Assembly: GCF_018138145.1 (NCBI RefSeq)
Contig: NZ_CP073104.1
Coordinates: forward strand, 1,984,001-2,048,000
Direction: 5' to 3'
DNA length: 64,000 bases
Origin: Pseudomonas sp. SCA2728.1_7
GTDB lineage: Bacteria; Pseudomonadota; Gammaproteobacteria; Pseudomonadales; Pseudomonadaceae
A program made the position numbers and the translations under genes. Of this stretch, positions 1 to 8,767 are shown one piece after another (the stretch's first letter is position 1; each line of letters begins with the position of its first letter). Under the pieces are notes generated by a model. The model was not told the origin of the DNA. It searched no databases and was given only the letters and a program-made list of their open reading frames with translations.

Positions 1-597
1 GGCGGCATCGGGGATGGCGATCGCCGTCATGCCTGCGGCTTTCGCTGCGGTTACACCGAACGGTGAATCCTCGAACACCAGGCAATCCTCAGGTGCCACG
101 CCCAGGCGCCGGGCAGCGGTGAGGAAAATATCCGGCGCCGGTTTGGCCGCGCCGACTTCCGGATCGTCAGCCGTGACGATGAAATCGAACAGCGCAAACC
201 AGTCACGGTGCAGCGTGGTTTTCTGACCGAACGATTGCCGCGATGAACTGGTGCCCACAGCGATCGGAATATTGTGCGCCTTGAGGTGGCGGATCAACTC
301 TTCGGCACCCGGCATCGCTTGCGCGGTAGGAAAACGCTCACGCATCAGCGGCTCACGGATGACCAGAAACTCTTCGGCGGTGATCGGCAGATCCAGCGCC
401 TGCACCACATAGTTCGCCAGATCATTGGCCCCACGACCAATGATGTTCTGCTTGATGCTCCAGTCGAAGGTGCGCCCGTAACGCTGGGCAATCAGCGACG
501 TGACTTCGGTATAAATGCCCTCAGTGTCCAGCAGCAAACCGTCCATATCGAAAATCACGGCCTTGATCGGGCCGAACGCCTTCAGCGGTGCATTCAT
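1..597 (-). CDS. HAD-superfamily phosphatase (beta-phosphoglucomutase/phosphoglycolate phosphatase-like), 3' end cut by window
   Basis: Reading leftward from an ATG at 597 (a second ATG sits directly before it at 600), 199 residues are visible and the frame is still open at base 1. Near the N-terminus is FDMDGLLLDT, the HAD motif with the nucleophile and acid aspartates. It is followed by a helical cap region, TSSSR (motif II-like), KPAPDIF (motif III lysine) and FEDSPFGVTAA (motif IV). This order is typical of subfamily I HAD phosphatases acting on small sugar phosphates or phosphoglycolate. The substrate cannot be read from the sequence. The next gene, rhs, is divergent, so this one probably has its own promoter in the 200-base gap. 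The family is secure and the exact function is not. Confidence 0.85.
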   Translation of the reverse strand, partial: MNAPLKAFGPIKAVIFDMDGLLLDTEGIYTEVTSLIAQRYGRTFDWSIKQNIIGRGANDLANYVVQALDLPITAEEFLVIREPLMRERFPTAQAMPGAEELIRHLKAHNIPIAVGTSSSRQSFGQKTTLHRDWFALFDFIVTADDPEVGAAKPAPDIFLTAARRLGVAPEDCLVFEDSPFGVTAAKAAGMTAIAIPDAA

Positions 598-841
598 CAT
601 CGGATCCGTTAACAAAGACATCCCAGGCGGCAGGTGATGCCGCTGCTCGGATCTGATTAAAGGGTTCAGCAGCATAACGATCGCGACAGACATTGAGCAA
701 CGGGCAATGTTTGTTGGGCGATGAACTACTCGCAGACATTTAGCGAAACATCCTACAGATAACGCCTACTCGCCCGACTTCTTTCCTGATTGATCCCCCG
801 CAAAGTCCCCGCACCTTTTTGATGTGCGCGAGAGACTGCGA

Positions 842-3800
842 ATGCTTCCAACCGATCGGCTGCTGGCCCTGAACAACAGCATCGGCCTGCTCGTTGTTGC
901 TGCTTTGAACCCGGACGAGCCGGACTTCGAACACCTGATCCGCGAATTCCGCCTGTGCCTGAACCACTACGACGCCTGGGCCGAGCAGTTCTGGACAGGC
1001 ACCGCGCTGGATGTCGAGCAGGTCTTCACCGTCGGCAACGACGTGCGCCTCAGCGCGCCGATCAAGTCGCGCCAACCGCTCAGTTCATCGGTGGTCATGT
1101 GCTCGGCCAGCGGGTCGCTGACGCTGGTGCACATGTTCGAGGCCGCGCGGTTTGTGCCGATTGGCAACACCCCGGTAACCCTCGAACCGGTGCTTGCCGA
1201 TGTCGGCGGCGTGCTGACTTTCGGCGAGCCGCTGCGTTACACCATCGGCCCCAGCGGCATTCTGCAGGTGACCGATTGCGATCGGGGCCAGCGTTATCGC
1301 ATCACCTTCTTTCCCGATGTGTCCACCGACCATGTGCGTGCTCTGTATGCCTCTTATGAAGGTGTCATTGCAGGCCTGGAAGGCTGGCTGCGCGCTGAGT
1401 GGGCAGGGTTTCAACCCCAGTGGACGGAGTTTTCCAGCGCCGGATTTCTTCAGCGTTACGGTCAGTTGCAACAGGCCGACTGGCGCGGGTTCGAGAAAGC
1501 CCTGAATGGCGTTTGGGATGACATCAAACAGGTATTCGCCCTCCTCGCCGACTTGCAGGCCAACAGTGAAAAACTGCTTGAGTACCTCAGCGAGGCCGAG
1601 CTTGAGGCGTTATTGAATGCCTCCAGCGAGGCCATCGCCAACGGCTTGCTGATCCTCAGTGACGAACCCCTTCTGTTTATTCATCTGGCCGCGTTCACCA
1701 GTTGGCTGAAGATGCTGCCGCCGCAGCACCTGGCCGAAGTGGTGGCCGAGGTGCGGGCCGAACTGCTGATCAGTTTTCTGCTGATGGGGTTGTCGGGTGG
1801 CGTCGGCGTGCCGGTGCGCCTGAGCAGCAAAGTGCTGGCGAAGGTCAAGTCACCACGCGCTCGGGAGTGGTTGGCGGCTTCGGCTTTGCGCTTGGCCGAA
1901 CTGACGTCCTCGGCGGATTTGACGCGGCATGCCAGCGTTTTGAAACCGCTGATGCTCAATGTGCGTGACGTTGAGTTGAAACCGACACCGGCGATACCGC
2001 TGAACATTCGTCAGGCCGATTCGCTGGTGTTGACCGTGCCGAATCCGGCGCCTGTTGTGCGGGACAAGTCTGGCGCTTCGAGCCGGATCGAGCGGCATGA
2101 GCCGCATGACGACTCGCCGGATCCGGCGAAAAACCCCAACGGCGACAGCGCCGATTGCGTGCCGCGCACCTGTACCAACGGTTGTCCGGTGTCGATGGTC
2201 ACCGGTGAAGAACTGCTGACCCTGACTGATGCGGTGCTCGATGGCGTGTTGCCGTTTGAGTTCACGCGGTTGTATCGCAGCAGTGCGGTGGAAATCGATA
2301 CCGGGCTGGGGTTTGGCTGGAGTCATTCGCTGGCGCATCGGCTGGAGTTTTTCGCCGATGAGGTTGTTTGGGTCGATCACGAAAACCGGCGTACCCGTTT
2401 TCCGTTGCCGAACGTTGAACGACCGGCGATTCACAACAGCCTGTCGCGGGCGGCGATCTTTCTGGGGGATGAACCGGAAGAGCTGATCCTCGCGCTGGCC
2501 GGGGAAACGGCGCGGTTCTATCACTTTCGCGCAGGACGGCTGACGGCGATCAGCGATGCCTATGGCAATCGTCTGACGGTGCAGCGCGATCGCTCTGACC
2601 GGGTGCAACGCCTGGATAACGGCGCCGAGCGCTCGCTGCTGTTGCGCTATGACCGTGCGCAGTTGCTCGGCGTGGATTATCAGGTGTTTCGCGACGGCGC
2701 CTGGAGTACCGAGCAAGCGCTGGTCAGTTACCGCTACGACGCCTATCAGCACCTGATCGAAGCCAGCAACGCCGTCGGTGACAGCGAGCGTTACGACTAC
2801 GACGACGCGCACGTGATCCTGCAGCGGCAACTGGCCGGCGGCGCGAGTTTCTTCTGGGAGTGGGAGCGCTTGGGCAAGGCTTCTCGCTGTGTCAGGCATT
2901 GGGCCTCGTTTTCGCAGATGGACACGCGCTACGTCTGGAATGACGACGGCAGCGTGGCGGTGCATTACGTCGATGGCACTGAAGAGACTTACGTCCACGA
3001 CGAGCGTGCGCGGCTGGTGCGTAAAGTCTCGGCCGACGGTGGTGAGCAGCTCAAGGCCTATGACGATGCCGGCCGGTTGATTGCCGAGCAGGATGCCTTG
3101 GGCGCGGTCACCGAATACCGCTACGACGAGGTCGGACGGCTGATCGCGCTGATTCCCCCGGATGACGCGCCCACGTCCTACGAGTATCGCAACGGTTTCC
3201 TGTTTCGGCGTTCGCGCGGCGAGGCGGTGTGGATCTACCGGCGCAATGCCGAGGGCGATGTCACCGAAGCGGTCGACCCCGATGGTCAGGTTACGCATTA
3301 CTACTACGACACCCGGGGGCAGTTGCTGTCGATCCGCTACCCGGACAGCAGCCGGCATCGGCTGGTCTGGAATGCCCTCGGCCAGTTGACCGAAGAAACG
3401 CTGCCCGACGGTGGCGTACGGCGTTTTTCCTACGATGCACTGGGGCGGCGGACCACCACCGCCGACGAACACGGAGCGGTCACCCGCCAGCATTGGGATG
3501 CCGTTGGCCGACTGATTCAGACGACGTTTCCTACCGGCAGCACTCGCGCCTACAGCTACGGCGCCTACGGCCAGGTCACTGCCGAGCGCGATGAACTCGG
3601 GCGCATCACCCGTTATGAATATGACGACGATCTGCACTTGGTTTCGCGGCGGATCAACCCCGACGGCACGCGGGTGCAGTACCGCTACGACCATGCGCAG
3701 TTATTGCTCACCGAGATCGAAAACGAGTCCGGGGAAAAATACCGGCTGGACTACACGCCGACCGGGCTGATTCGTCAGGAAAGCGGTTTTGACGGCCGGC

Positions 3801-5629
3801 GCACGGCGTACGCCTATGACCTCAACGGCCATCTGCTGGAGAAGACCGAGTTCGGCGATGACGGCTCGACGCTGATTACCGGATATGCACGCGATGCTGC
3901 TGGCCGGCTGCTGGTCAAAACTCTGCCGGACGGGATCAAGGTCACTTATCAATACGACCGCCTCGGCCGCTTGGTCGGTGTCGACGACGGCCAGCAACAC
4001 CCACTGGCCTTCGAATACGACCGCCAGGACCGCTTGATCACCGAGCATCAGGGCTGGGGCACCCTGCGTTACCGCTACGACGCCTGCGGTCAGCTCAAAC
4101 GCATGCGCCTGCCGGACAACAGCGTGCTCGACTACCGCCACGCCAAGGGCGGCGCGCTGACCGACATCGACCTCAACGGCACGCCGCTGACACGCCACGT
4201 CTATAAGTCCGGTCGCGAACAACAACGTCAGCAGGGCCTGCTGCTCAGCGAATACTCCTACGACGATCAGGGACGATTACTCGCCCACGCCGTAGGCCAT
4301 CAGCGCGCTGCGCTGTACCGCCGCGATTATGCCTACAGCGCCAACGGCAATCTCGCGCACATCGCCGACAGCCGCCACGGTCAACGCACCTACGGCTACG
4401 ACGCCCTCAATCGCCTGATCCGCGTACGCCATTCACGCGACGAACTGCCGGAATCCTTCGCCCACGACCCGGCCGGCAACCTGTTGATGCAGGACCGTCC
4501 CGGCCCGAGCCAGATCAAGGGCAACCGCCTGCTGATGCAGGGCGACCGCCACTACGACTACGACGCCTTCGGCAACCTGATCCGCGAACGCCGCGGCCGC
4601 GCGCAGACTCTCGTCACCGAATACCGCTACGACAGCCAACACCGCCTGATCGGCCTGACCCGCCCCGACGGCCAGACCGCGTCTTACAAGTACGACGCCT
4701 TCGGCCGGCGCATCCGCAAAACCGTCGGCGACGCCACCACCGAATTCTTCTGGCAGGGCGACCACCTCGTCGCCGAAAGCAGCGAAAGCGAATACCGCAG
4801 CTACGTCTACGAACCCGGCACCTTCCGCCCGCTCGCGCTGCTCGACGGCAAAGGCCCGAAAAAAGCCTGCCCGTTCTACTACCAACTCGACCACCTCGGC
4901 ACCCCGCAGGAACTCACCGACTACAGCGGCGACATCGTCTGGTCCGCGCAATACGACGCCTACGGTAAAGTCGCCGCACTGACCCTGGCCGGGGAGGACT
5001 ACCTGAACCAGCCGCTGCGCTTTCAGGGGCAATACTTCGACGGCGAAAGCGGCCTGCATTACAACCGGCATCGGTACTACGACCCGCGGCTTGGCCGGTA
5101 TCTGACGCCGGATCCGATCAAGTTGGCCGGTGGCTTGAATCAGTACCAGTACGTGCCGAATCCGACGGGGTGGGTGGATCCGTTGGGGTTGAGTTCCAAT
5201 TGTCCACCCAAAGGTCGAAAATCGATCGATTGTCCAAAACCTGATGAAGTTGAGCTACCACAGGTTTCCAGGCGCGGTGCATTCAGGCAGGCAAAAGTTG
5301 ATGCCGGAATACCGAAAGGGCAACAGCCTGACATTCAAATTGATGAGGTAAGTGGCAGGCAGAAGCAGTTCACCTATGCCAACATGACGGATAGAAAAGG
5401 AAATAACATTCTAGACAGCAGCGGAAAGCCGATTATAACCAGAGAATATAGATTCACCCGAGAGGATGGTTTTATATTGATACTCCAAGACCACTCAGCG
5501 GGACATAAATATGGAGATACAAACAATCGAGGAGATCAAGGACCTCACATAAACATACGACCCGCGGATGACACACGCAATGGCAAAGTAAAAAACACGA
5601 ACGATCATTACCCATTCAAGGGACGATAA
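842..5629 (+). CDS. Rhs-family polymorphic toxin with C-terminal HNH/Endo VII-like nuclease tip
   Basis: About 1595 residues. The first ~400 lack a PAAR domain and carry helical, partly hydrophobic segments. A DUF6531-like entry (PVSMVTGEELL) follows, then about 1000 residues of YD repeats (many G-x-L-x-x-x-x-x-x-Y-D-x-x-G-R units). The Rhs core ends at RYYDPRLGRYLTPDPI and the self-cleavage motif DPLGL near residue 1447. The last ~145 residues (from about 5196) change base composition and contain DHSAGH, GPHINIRP and a terminal HY, which suggests an HNH/Endo VII-superfamily nuclease. Rhs proteins build a cocoon around such a toxin and are delivered by type VI or related secretion. An upstream in-frame GTG at 824 is an alternative start. 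The immunity gene overlaps the stop codon. The nuclease type is an inference from the motif. Confidence 0.85.
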   Translation: MLPTDRLLALNNSIGLLVVAALNPDEPDFEHLIREFRLCLNHYDAWAEQFWTGTALDVEQVFTVGNDVRLSAPIKSRQPLSSSVVMCSASGSLTLVHMFEAARFVPIGNTPVTLEPVLADVGGVLTFGEPLRYTIGPSGILQVTDCDRGQRYRITFFPDVSTDHVRALYASYEGVIAGLEGWLRAEWAGFQPQWTEFSSAGFLQRYGQLQQADWRGFEKALNGVWDDIKQVFALLADLQANSEKLLEYLSEAELEALLNASSEAIANGLLILSDEPLLFIHLAAFTSWLKMLPPQHLAEVVAEVRAELLISFLLMGLSGGVGVPVRLSSKVLAKVKSPRAREWLAASALRLAELTSSADLTRHASVLKPLMLNVRDVELKPTPAIPLNIRQADSLVLTVPNPAPVVRDKSGASSRIERHEPHDDSPDPAKNPNGDSADCVPRTCTNGCPVSMVTGEELLTLTDAVLDGVLPFEFTRLYRSSAVEIDTGLGFGWSHSLAHRLEFFADEVVWVDHENRRTRFPLPNVERPAIHNSLSRAAIFLGDEPEELILALAGETARFYHFRAGRLTAISDAYGNRLTVQRDRSDRVQRLDNGAERSLLLRYDRAQLLGVDYQVFRDGAWSTEQALVSYRYDAYQHLIEASNAVGDSERYDYDDAHVILQRQLAGGASFFWEWERLGKASRCVRHWASFSQMDTRYVWNDDGSVAVHYVDGTEETYVHDERARLVRKVSADGGEQLKAYDDAGRLIAEQDALGAVTEYRYDEVGRLIALIPPDDAPTSYEYRNGFLFRRSRGEAVWIYRRNAEGDVTEAVDPDGQVTHYYYDTRGQLLSIRYPDSSRHRLVWNALGQLTEETLPDGGVRRFSYDALGRRTTTADEHGAVTRQHWDAVGRLIQTTFPTGSTRAYSYGAYGQVTAERDELGRITRYEYDDDLHLVSRRINPDGTRVQYRYDHAQLLLTEIENESGEKYRLDYTPTGLIRQESGFDGRRTAYAYDLNGHLLEKTEFGDDGSTLITGYARDAAGRLLVKTLPDGIKVTYQYDRLGRLVGVDDGQQHPLAFEYDRQDRLITEHQGWGTLRYRYDACGQLKRMRLPDNSVLDYRHAKGGALTDIDLNGTPLTRHVYKSGREQQRQQGLLLSEYSYDDQGRLLAHAVGHQRAALYRRDYAYSANGNLAHIADSRHGQRTYGYDALNRLIRVRHSRDELPESFAHDPAGNLLMQDRPGPSQIKGNRLLMQGDRHYDYDAFGNLIRERRGRAQTLVTEYRYDSQHRLIGLTRPDGQTASYKYDAFGRRIRKTVGDATTEFFWQGDHLVAESSESEYRSYVYEPGTFRPLALLDGKGPKKACPFYYQLDHLGTPQELTDYSGDIVWSAQYDAYGKVAALTLAGEDYLNQPLRFQGQYFDGESGLHYNRHRYYDPRLGRYLTPDPIKLAGGLNQYQYVPNPTGWVDPLGLSSNCPPKGRKSIDCPKPDEVELPQVSRRGAFRQAKVDAGIPKGQQPDIQIDEVSGRQKQFTYANMTDRKGNNILDSSGKPIITREYRFTREDGFILILQDHSAGHKYGDTNNRGDQGPHINIRPADDTRNGKVKNTNDHYPFKGR

Positions 5630-6024
5630 TGAAATACTGGAATGAGATAGAAGGCAGCAAATTCTTCAATATGGTATTCAGCAGTAATATATCCATTGGG
5701 GAGATCAAGTTATTTGTTTTAAACATGGACAACAATCTTTCAACATTGACATTGGCATTTGATATTAGAGAAATGCCGGACACTCCTCCGAAAAAATGGG
5801 AATCCATAGGATACAATGCTTGCCGAATCGGAATAACATGCGGTGAAATTAGAGATTTGACGACATCCAACATTCCAACTCAAAAAAACCTAAGTCTATC
5901 CATACAAACCATTGAGGACAGATATCTGATTTCAGCTACATCAAGCACTTCGAATATAACATTCACCACATCATCATTAAGACTGAGAGATCCTAGCGTA
6001 TATTTAACAGACTTACCTTTCTAA
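5629..6024 (+). CDS. Immunity protein for the Rhs toxin, Imm50-like
   Basis: 131 residues. The ATG shares one base with the stop codon of the rhs gene (TAATG), so the two are translationally coupled, which is the usual toxin-immunity layout. The protein opens with MKYWNEIEG and has alternating beta-strand-like segments, a central PPKKW and a late VYLTDLPF. The pattern of W, KW and paired hydrophobic strands resembles the Imm50 family as I remember it. There is no signal peptide or membrane segment, so it would act in the cytoplasm, which fits a nuclease toxin. The gene is strongly AT-rich compared with its surroundings, as expected for an exchangeable toxin-tip cassette. The immunity role rests on position; the Imm50 name is moderate confidence. 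Confidence 0.75.
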   Translation: MKYWNEIEGSKFFNMVFSSNISIGEIKLFVLNMDNNLSTLTLAFDIREMPDTPPKKWESIGYNACRIGITCGEIRDLTTSNIPTQKNLSLSIQTIEDRYLISATSSTSNITFTTSSLRLRDPSVYLTDLPF

Positions 6025-6302
6025 AATTTATTGAGCGACGAGTGCTCTATTACCGTGAGGCGTCATAAAAATTTTATATAGATACAGAGAGCAGTTCGAC
6101 ATCCAGTTGCTCAGCATGATTCTAGACAACTTGGAATTCTCTAAATCCGAGATCTCACATAGTTAGCACTACAAAAAACGCCTATACCTTGACTCGTTCA
6201 CCAGTTCAATGCCTGGCGGGCAGCCGTTTTTAGTCGCTAACAAATTTGCAGGACCTCTTGAACTCAGGCCCTTAAAATCCGGATTCAGACGCTCAGTTCT
6301 TC
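6025..6302. other. AT-rich intergenic stretch after the Rhs immunity gene
   Basis: About 280 bases with low GC on the rhs side, rising towards normal after about 6200. I find no convincing ORF, RNA gene or terminator. It may hold decayed remains of an older toxin-tip cassette, as often follows rhs genes, but no recognisable fragment is left. Confidence 0.4.
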
Positions 6303-6482
6303 TCAAACATCCGATGACTGCTCATCCTCATCCTCTTCATACTCCATATCCGCCTCATCCGAATCATTCAACGGCACCGTCGCATCATCCATCAACGACC
6401 CCGGATCCTCATTCCCCGGATCATTGATAGGCGGCAGTCCACTCGAACCTTTCTCTTCCTTGCCTTCAGTTTCGGGAGTCAT
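6303..6482 (-). CDS. Small acidic protein, Pseudomonas-type, function unknown
   Basis: 59 residues from the ATG at 6482, which has GAGG six bases upstream; longer in-frame starts lack such a site. The protein is hydrophilic and very acidic, with NDPGNEDPGSLMDD followed by a C-terminal run rich in D and E. Similar small proteins in Pseudomonas genomes are sometimes labelled serine kinase/phosphatase, but at this length no catalytic domain is possible and I would not use that name. It has no membrane segment or signal peptide. It lies downstream of the glycine-zipper genes but is separated from them by a strong terminator. Confidence 0.6.
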   Translation of the reverse strand: MTPETEGKEEKGSSGLPPINDPGNEDPGSLMDDATVPLNDSDEADMEYEEDEDEQSSDV

Positions 6483-6563
6483 TGCAAACCTCATCATCTC
6501 GTGGCGTGTAAGACGTTCGAAAAGCCCTACAACCAATCGTTCCAGAGCCTGATGAACAAATAC

Positions 6564-6590
6564 AAAAAACCCGGCACAACGCCGGGTTTC
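6564..6590 (-). terminator. Rho-independent terminator after the glycine-zipper gene
   Basis: The stem AACCCGGC/GCCGGGTT, followed on the minus strand by six T, lies 15 bases beyond the stop of the glycine-zipper gene at 6605. Confidence 0.8.
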
Positions 6591-6604
6591 CTTTAAACCA
6601 TCCA

Positions 6605-7024
6605 TCAATGATGGCGGTTTTTATGTTTGTTCTTGTGCTTGTGACCGCCGCCCGAGTGCGATCCACCATCGTCACCCAGGTTATTACCGACCGCACCACC
6701 CGCCGCGCCGCCCAACCCTGCGCCAATGGTCGAACCCGTAGAGCCGCCGAGGCTGTTGCCGACGACCGAGCCGCCCGCCGCGCCGAGACCACCACCAATG
6801 GCCGCTTCGGTTCGATTGCGTTTATTCGCCCCGACGGCACTGCCGGCCGCGCCGCCAACACCCGCACCTACCGCCGCGCCAGTACTGCCACCGAGTTGTC
6901 CACCGACCACATTGCCGAGCGCACCGCCCAGGCCACCACCCACAGCGGCGGTGCCATCACCGGCGGCCATCGCCCCTTGTGCTACCAGCAAACCGAAAAA
7001 CAGTGCAGATAATGACAAGCGCAT
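6605..7024 (-). CDS. Secreted glycine-zipper protein, copy 1
   Basis: 139 residues from the ATG at 7024, which has GTGAGG five bases upstream. The signal peptide reads MRLSLSALFFGLLVAQGAMA and ends AMA. The mature part is almost entirely G/A-rich zipper repeats (for example GGALGNVVGGQLGGSTGAA) that occur twice with a basic KRNRTEA spacer. The tail is rich in H and K (GGGHKHKNKHKNRHH) and could bind metal. Glycine zippers pack in outer-membrane or periplasmic assemblies; the cellular role here is unknown. A paralogue lies directly upstream, with the same signal peptide and repeat layout, pointing to tandem duplication. Confidence 0.75.
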   Translation of the reverse strand: MRLSLSALFFGLLVAQGAMAAGDGTAAVGGGLGGALGNVVGGQLGGSTGAAVGAGVGGAAGSAVGANKRNRTEAAIGGGLGAAGGSVVGNSLGGSTGSTIGAGLGGAAGGAVGNNLGDDGGSHSGGGHKHKNKHKNRHH

Positions 7025-7115
7025 ATGAACCTCACAGTTCCCGAAGCGGGACAGTCCGCCCAGACATGGGCCTATGTGAGATTGGAGACGCAAACGGGAA
7101 AAACGTTCAGCCATG

Positions 7116-7144
7116 AAAAAGCCCGACATCAAGTCGGGCTTTTT
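7116..7144 (-). terminator. Rho-independent terminator after glycine-zipper copy 2
   Basis: The hairpin AAAAAGCCCGAC/GTCGGGCTTTTT is symmetrical and works on either strand. It lies 17 bases past the stop of the upstream paralogue at 7161. Confidence 0.85.
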
Positions 7145-7160
7145 CGGACAACGATCAGTC

Positions 7161-7532
7161 TCAGTGACGCTTGTGACCTTTGGACAAGTTGCTGCCCACC
7201 GCGCCGCCAGCAGCGCCGCCCAGGCCTGCACCGATCGTGGCGCCGGTTCTGCCGCCCAAGCTGTTGCCGATCACCGAACCACCGGCCGCGCCAACACCGC
7301 CGCCAATCGCCGCTTTCGTCCGGCTACCCTTGCGCGCGGCCATTGCGCTACCGGCCGCGCCTGCTACACCAGCACCGATTGCCGCGCCAGTGCTGCCGCC
7401 CATTTTCTGGCCGACGACATTACCCAGTGCGCCACCCAGACCGCCGCCCAGCGCCGCAGTACCATCGCCAGCAGCCATTGCACCTTGAGCAACCAGAAGC
7501 CCAAGAACCAGAGCGGGCAGTGTTAAACGCAT
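7161..7532 (-). CDS. Secreted glycine-zipper protein, copy 2
   Basis: 123 residues. The signal peptide MRLTLPALVLGLLVAQGAMA is nearly the same as in the neighbouring copy. The mature region has two glycine/alanine-zipper blocks around a basic RKGSRTKAA spacer and ends in SKGHKRH, a shorter basic tail than copy 1. Each copy has its own terminator and ribosome site, so they form separate transcripts or a terminator-punctuated pair. The likely location is periplasm or outer membrane. Function is unknown; some database relatives are named as general glycine-zipper-domain proteins only. Confidence 0.75.
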   Translation of the reverse strand: MRLTLPALVLGLLVAQGAMAAGDGTAALGGGLGGALGNVVGQKMGGSTGAAIGAGVAGAAGSAMAARKGSRTKAAIGGGVGAAGGSVIGNSLGGRTGATIGAGLGGAAGGAVGSNLSKGHKRH

Positions 7533-7672
7533 GACGAAAACCTCAAAAATTGGGATGACAAAAAGGGCCGGGATTTAATGCCGGCGCCGCGCAAAAGTCC
7601 AGACGAAATCAGAGGCTTCGCGCACTCGGCGCCGATTGGACAGCGATTCTGGAAAAGGTTTTATGACAGGCA

Positions 7673-7699
7673 AAAAAAAGCCCGCTGGGGAGACGGGCT
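7673..7699 (-). terminator. Rho-independent terminator, minus strand, no obvious parent gene
   Basis: The stem AGCCCGTC/GCGGGCT is followed by eight T on the minus strand. The next minus-strand gene upstream (ends 7858) already has its own terminator at 7818-7843, so this second one is unexplained. Confidence 0.7.
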
Positions 7700-7817
7700 G
7701 GAGACTTGCTTTCTAACGGATGGCTTCACCCTACTGCGGCAGACGTGAAAAGTTTGTGAAATCCCGCGACATCCGCCACAACATCGTCCGTAAGATATTT
7801 CCTCGAACGTTCAGCCA

Positions 7818-7843
7818 TAAAAAACCCCGCTGATTGACGGGGT
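7818..7843 (-). terminator. Rho-independent terminator after the 62-residue hypothetical gene
   Basis: The stem ACCCCGTCAATCAGCGGGGT is followed by a run of six T on the minus strand, 15 bases beyond the stop at 7858. Confidence 0.8.
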
Positions 7844-7857
7844 TATTCAGACAACGA

Positions 7858-8046
7858 TTATTTTCTGGATCGCGCAGTGACCTTGGGCAGGAATTTAGCC
7901 TTCGGTCCTTTAGGTGCCGTGGATTTGATCTTGCCGATTTGCACCGGATCCTCGCCAAAACCTGACTGGTATTCGGTCTGACCGCACCGTACACAGTTAT
8001 TGAAGGAAAATTCAGCGCCATCGTCTTCGATATACGGACCAGTCAT
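7858..8046 (-). CDS. Small hypothetical protein with one CxxC
   Basis: 62 residues from the ATG at 8046, chosen because AAGGGG lies eight bases upstream; a start 18 bases earlier lacks this. The N-terminal half is acidic and contains NNCVRCGQ, a single CxxC that could be half of a zinc site. The C-terminal half is basic (KGPKAKFLPKVTARSRK). It has no membrane segment. I do not recognise the family. The strong ribosome site and its own terminator support a real gene. Confidence 0.6.
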   Translation of the reverse strand: MTGPYIEDDGAEFSFNNCVRCGQTEYQSGFGEDPVQIGKIKSTAPKGPKAKFLPKVTARSRK

Positions 8047-8293
8047 ATCTTTTCCCCTTCGCAACAGACCGATACCGGCAAAAACTCTTTTGCCTGAAAA
8101 AATACCGACCTGCTATGCTTTTGAGACTAGTCGGTCATTCCTGGACTTGTAATTCAGATCAGCTGACGCCCGACGAATGGACTGCAAAATTCAAACACAC
8201 CGATGAACCGTGATCCTCAAGTCGCAGGGCTGATCGGCGACAAAACCAGCCCATCCAACCTCTGAATGGGCTCACAAGCCTATTGACCGAAAC

Positions 8294-8614
8294 TCAGCGC
8301 AACTTCACCGCCGTCCCCGTCGCGAACACCACCACCATCCCGCCCTTGCCGCCGGGCATGCTGATCTCGAAATCCACTCCAACCACCGCATCCGCCTGCA
8401 GAACACGCGCGCGCTCCCTGATCTCTTCGGTCGCCTGAATACGCGCCTCCTTCAACGCCCGCTCCAGCGTCTGCGAACGCCCACCGAAAAAATCGCGCAT
8501 ACCGGCAAACATGTCGCGGATCACATTGACGCCCTGCACTGATTCCGCACTGACAATGTCCAGATATGCAGTGATCTGCCGACCTTCGATGGCGTGAGTG
8601 GTGGAGATGATCAT
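8294..8614 (-). CDS. YbjQ/UPF0145-family protein
   Basis: 106 residues, the usual length for the YbjQ (DUF74) family. Typical features are the early MIISTTHAIEGRQI, the EARIQATEEIRERAR helix and the late ADAVVGVDFEIS strand. The family forms pentameric ring-like assemblies and is often annotated as heavy-metal binding, though no biochemical role is firmly set. It has no signal peptide, so it is cytoplasmic. It is divergent from the PAAR toxin gene, with 153 bases between them. Confidence 0.85.
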   Translation of the reverse strand: MIISTTHAIEGRQITAYLDIVSAESVQGVNVIRDMFAGMRDFFGGRSQTLERALKEARIQATEEIRERARVLQADAVVGVDFEISMPGGKGGMVVVFATGTAVKLR

Positions 8615-8767
8615 GGAATGTCGTCCTTATACGGATGAGTAAATCCGCGATTGTAATCGCTCAAAGCGGCTTTTTCTTACAGACCCTTTCATACGTTTGC
8701 GGTAGCCTCCCCCCGAACCAACACGACGCTGGTTCAGGAACACGGATGAATGACTCAAGGACGATAA

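Larger units (their letters stand above)
7533..7857. other. Intergenic region with two terminators
   Basis: No credible protein gene. It contains the two minus-strand terminators at 7673-7699 and 7818-7843. The ~120 bases between them could encode a short minus-strand RNA, but I see no clear promoter. Confidence 0.5.

Noticed and set aside
1850..3694. 614-residue antisense ORF inside rhs
   Set aside because: Opposite strand of a YD-repeat gene; high GC third positions produce long shadow frames, and its sequence shows no domain.
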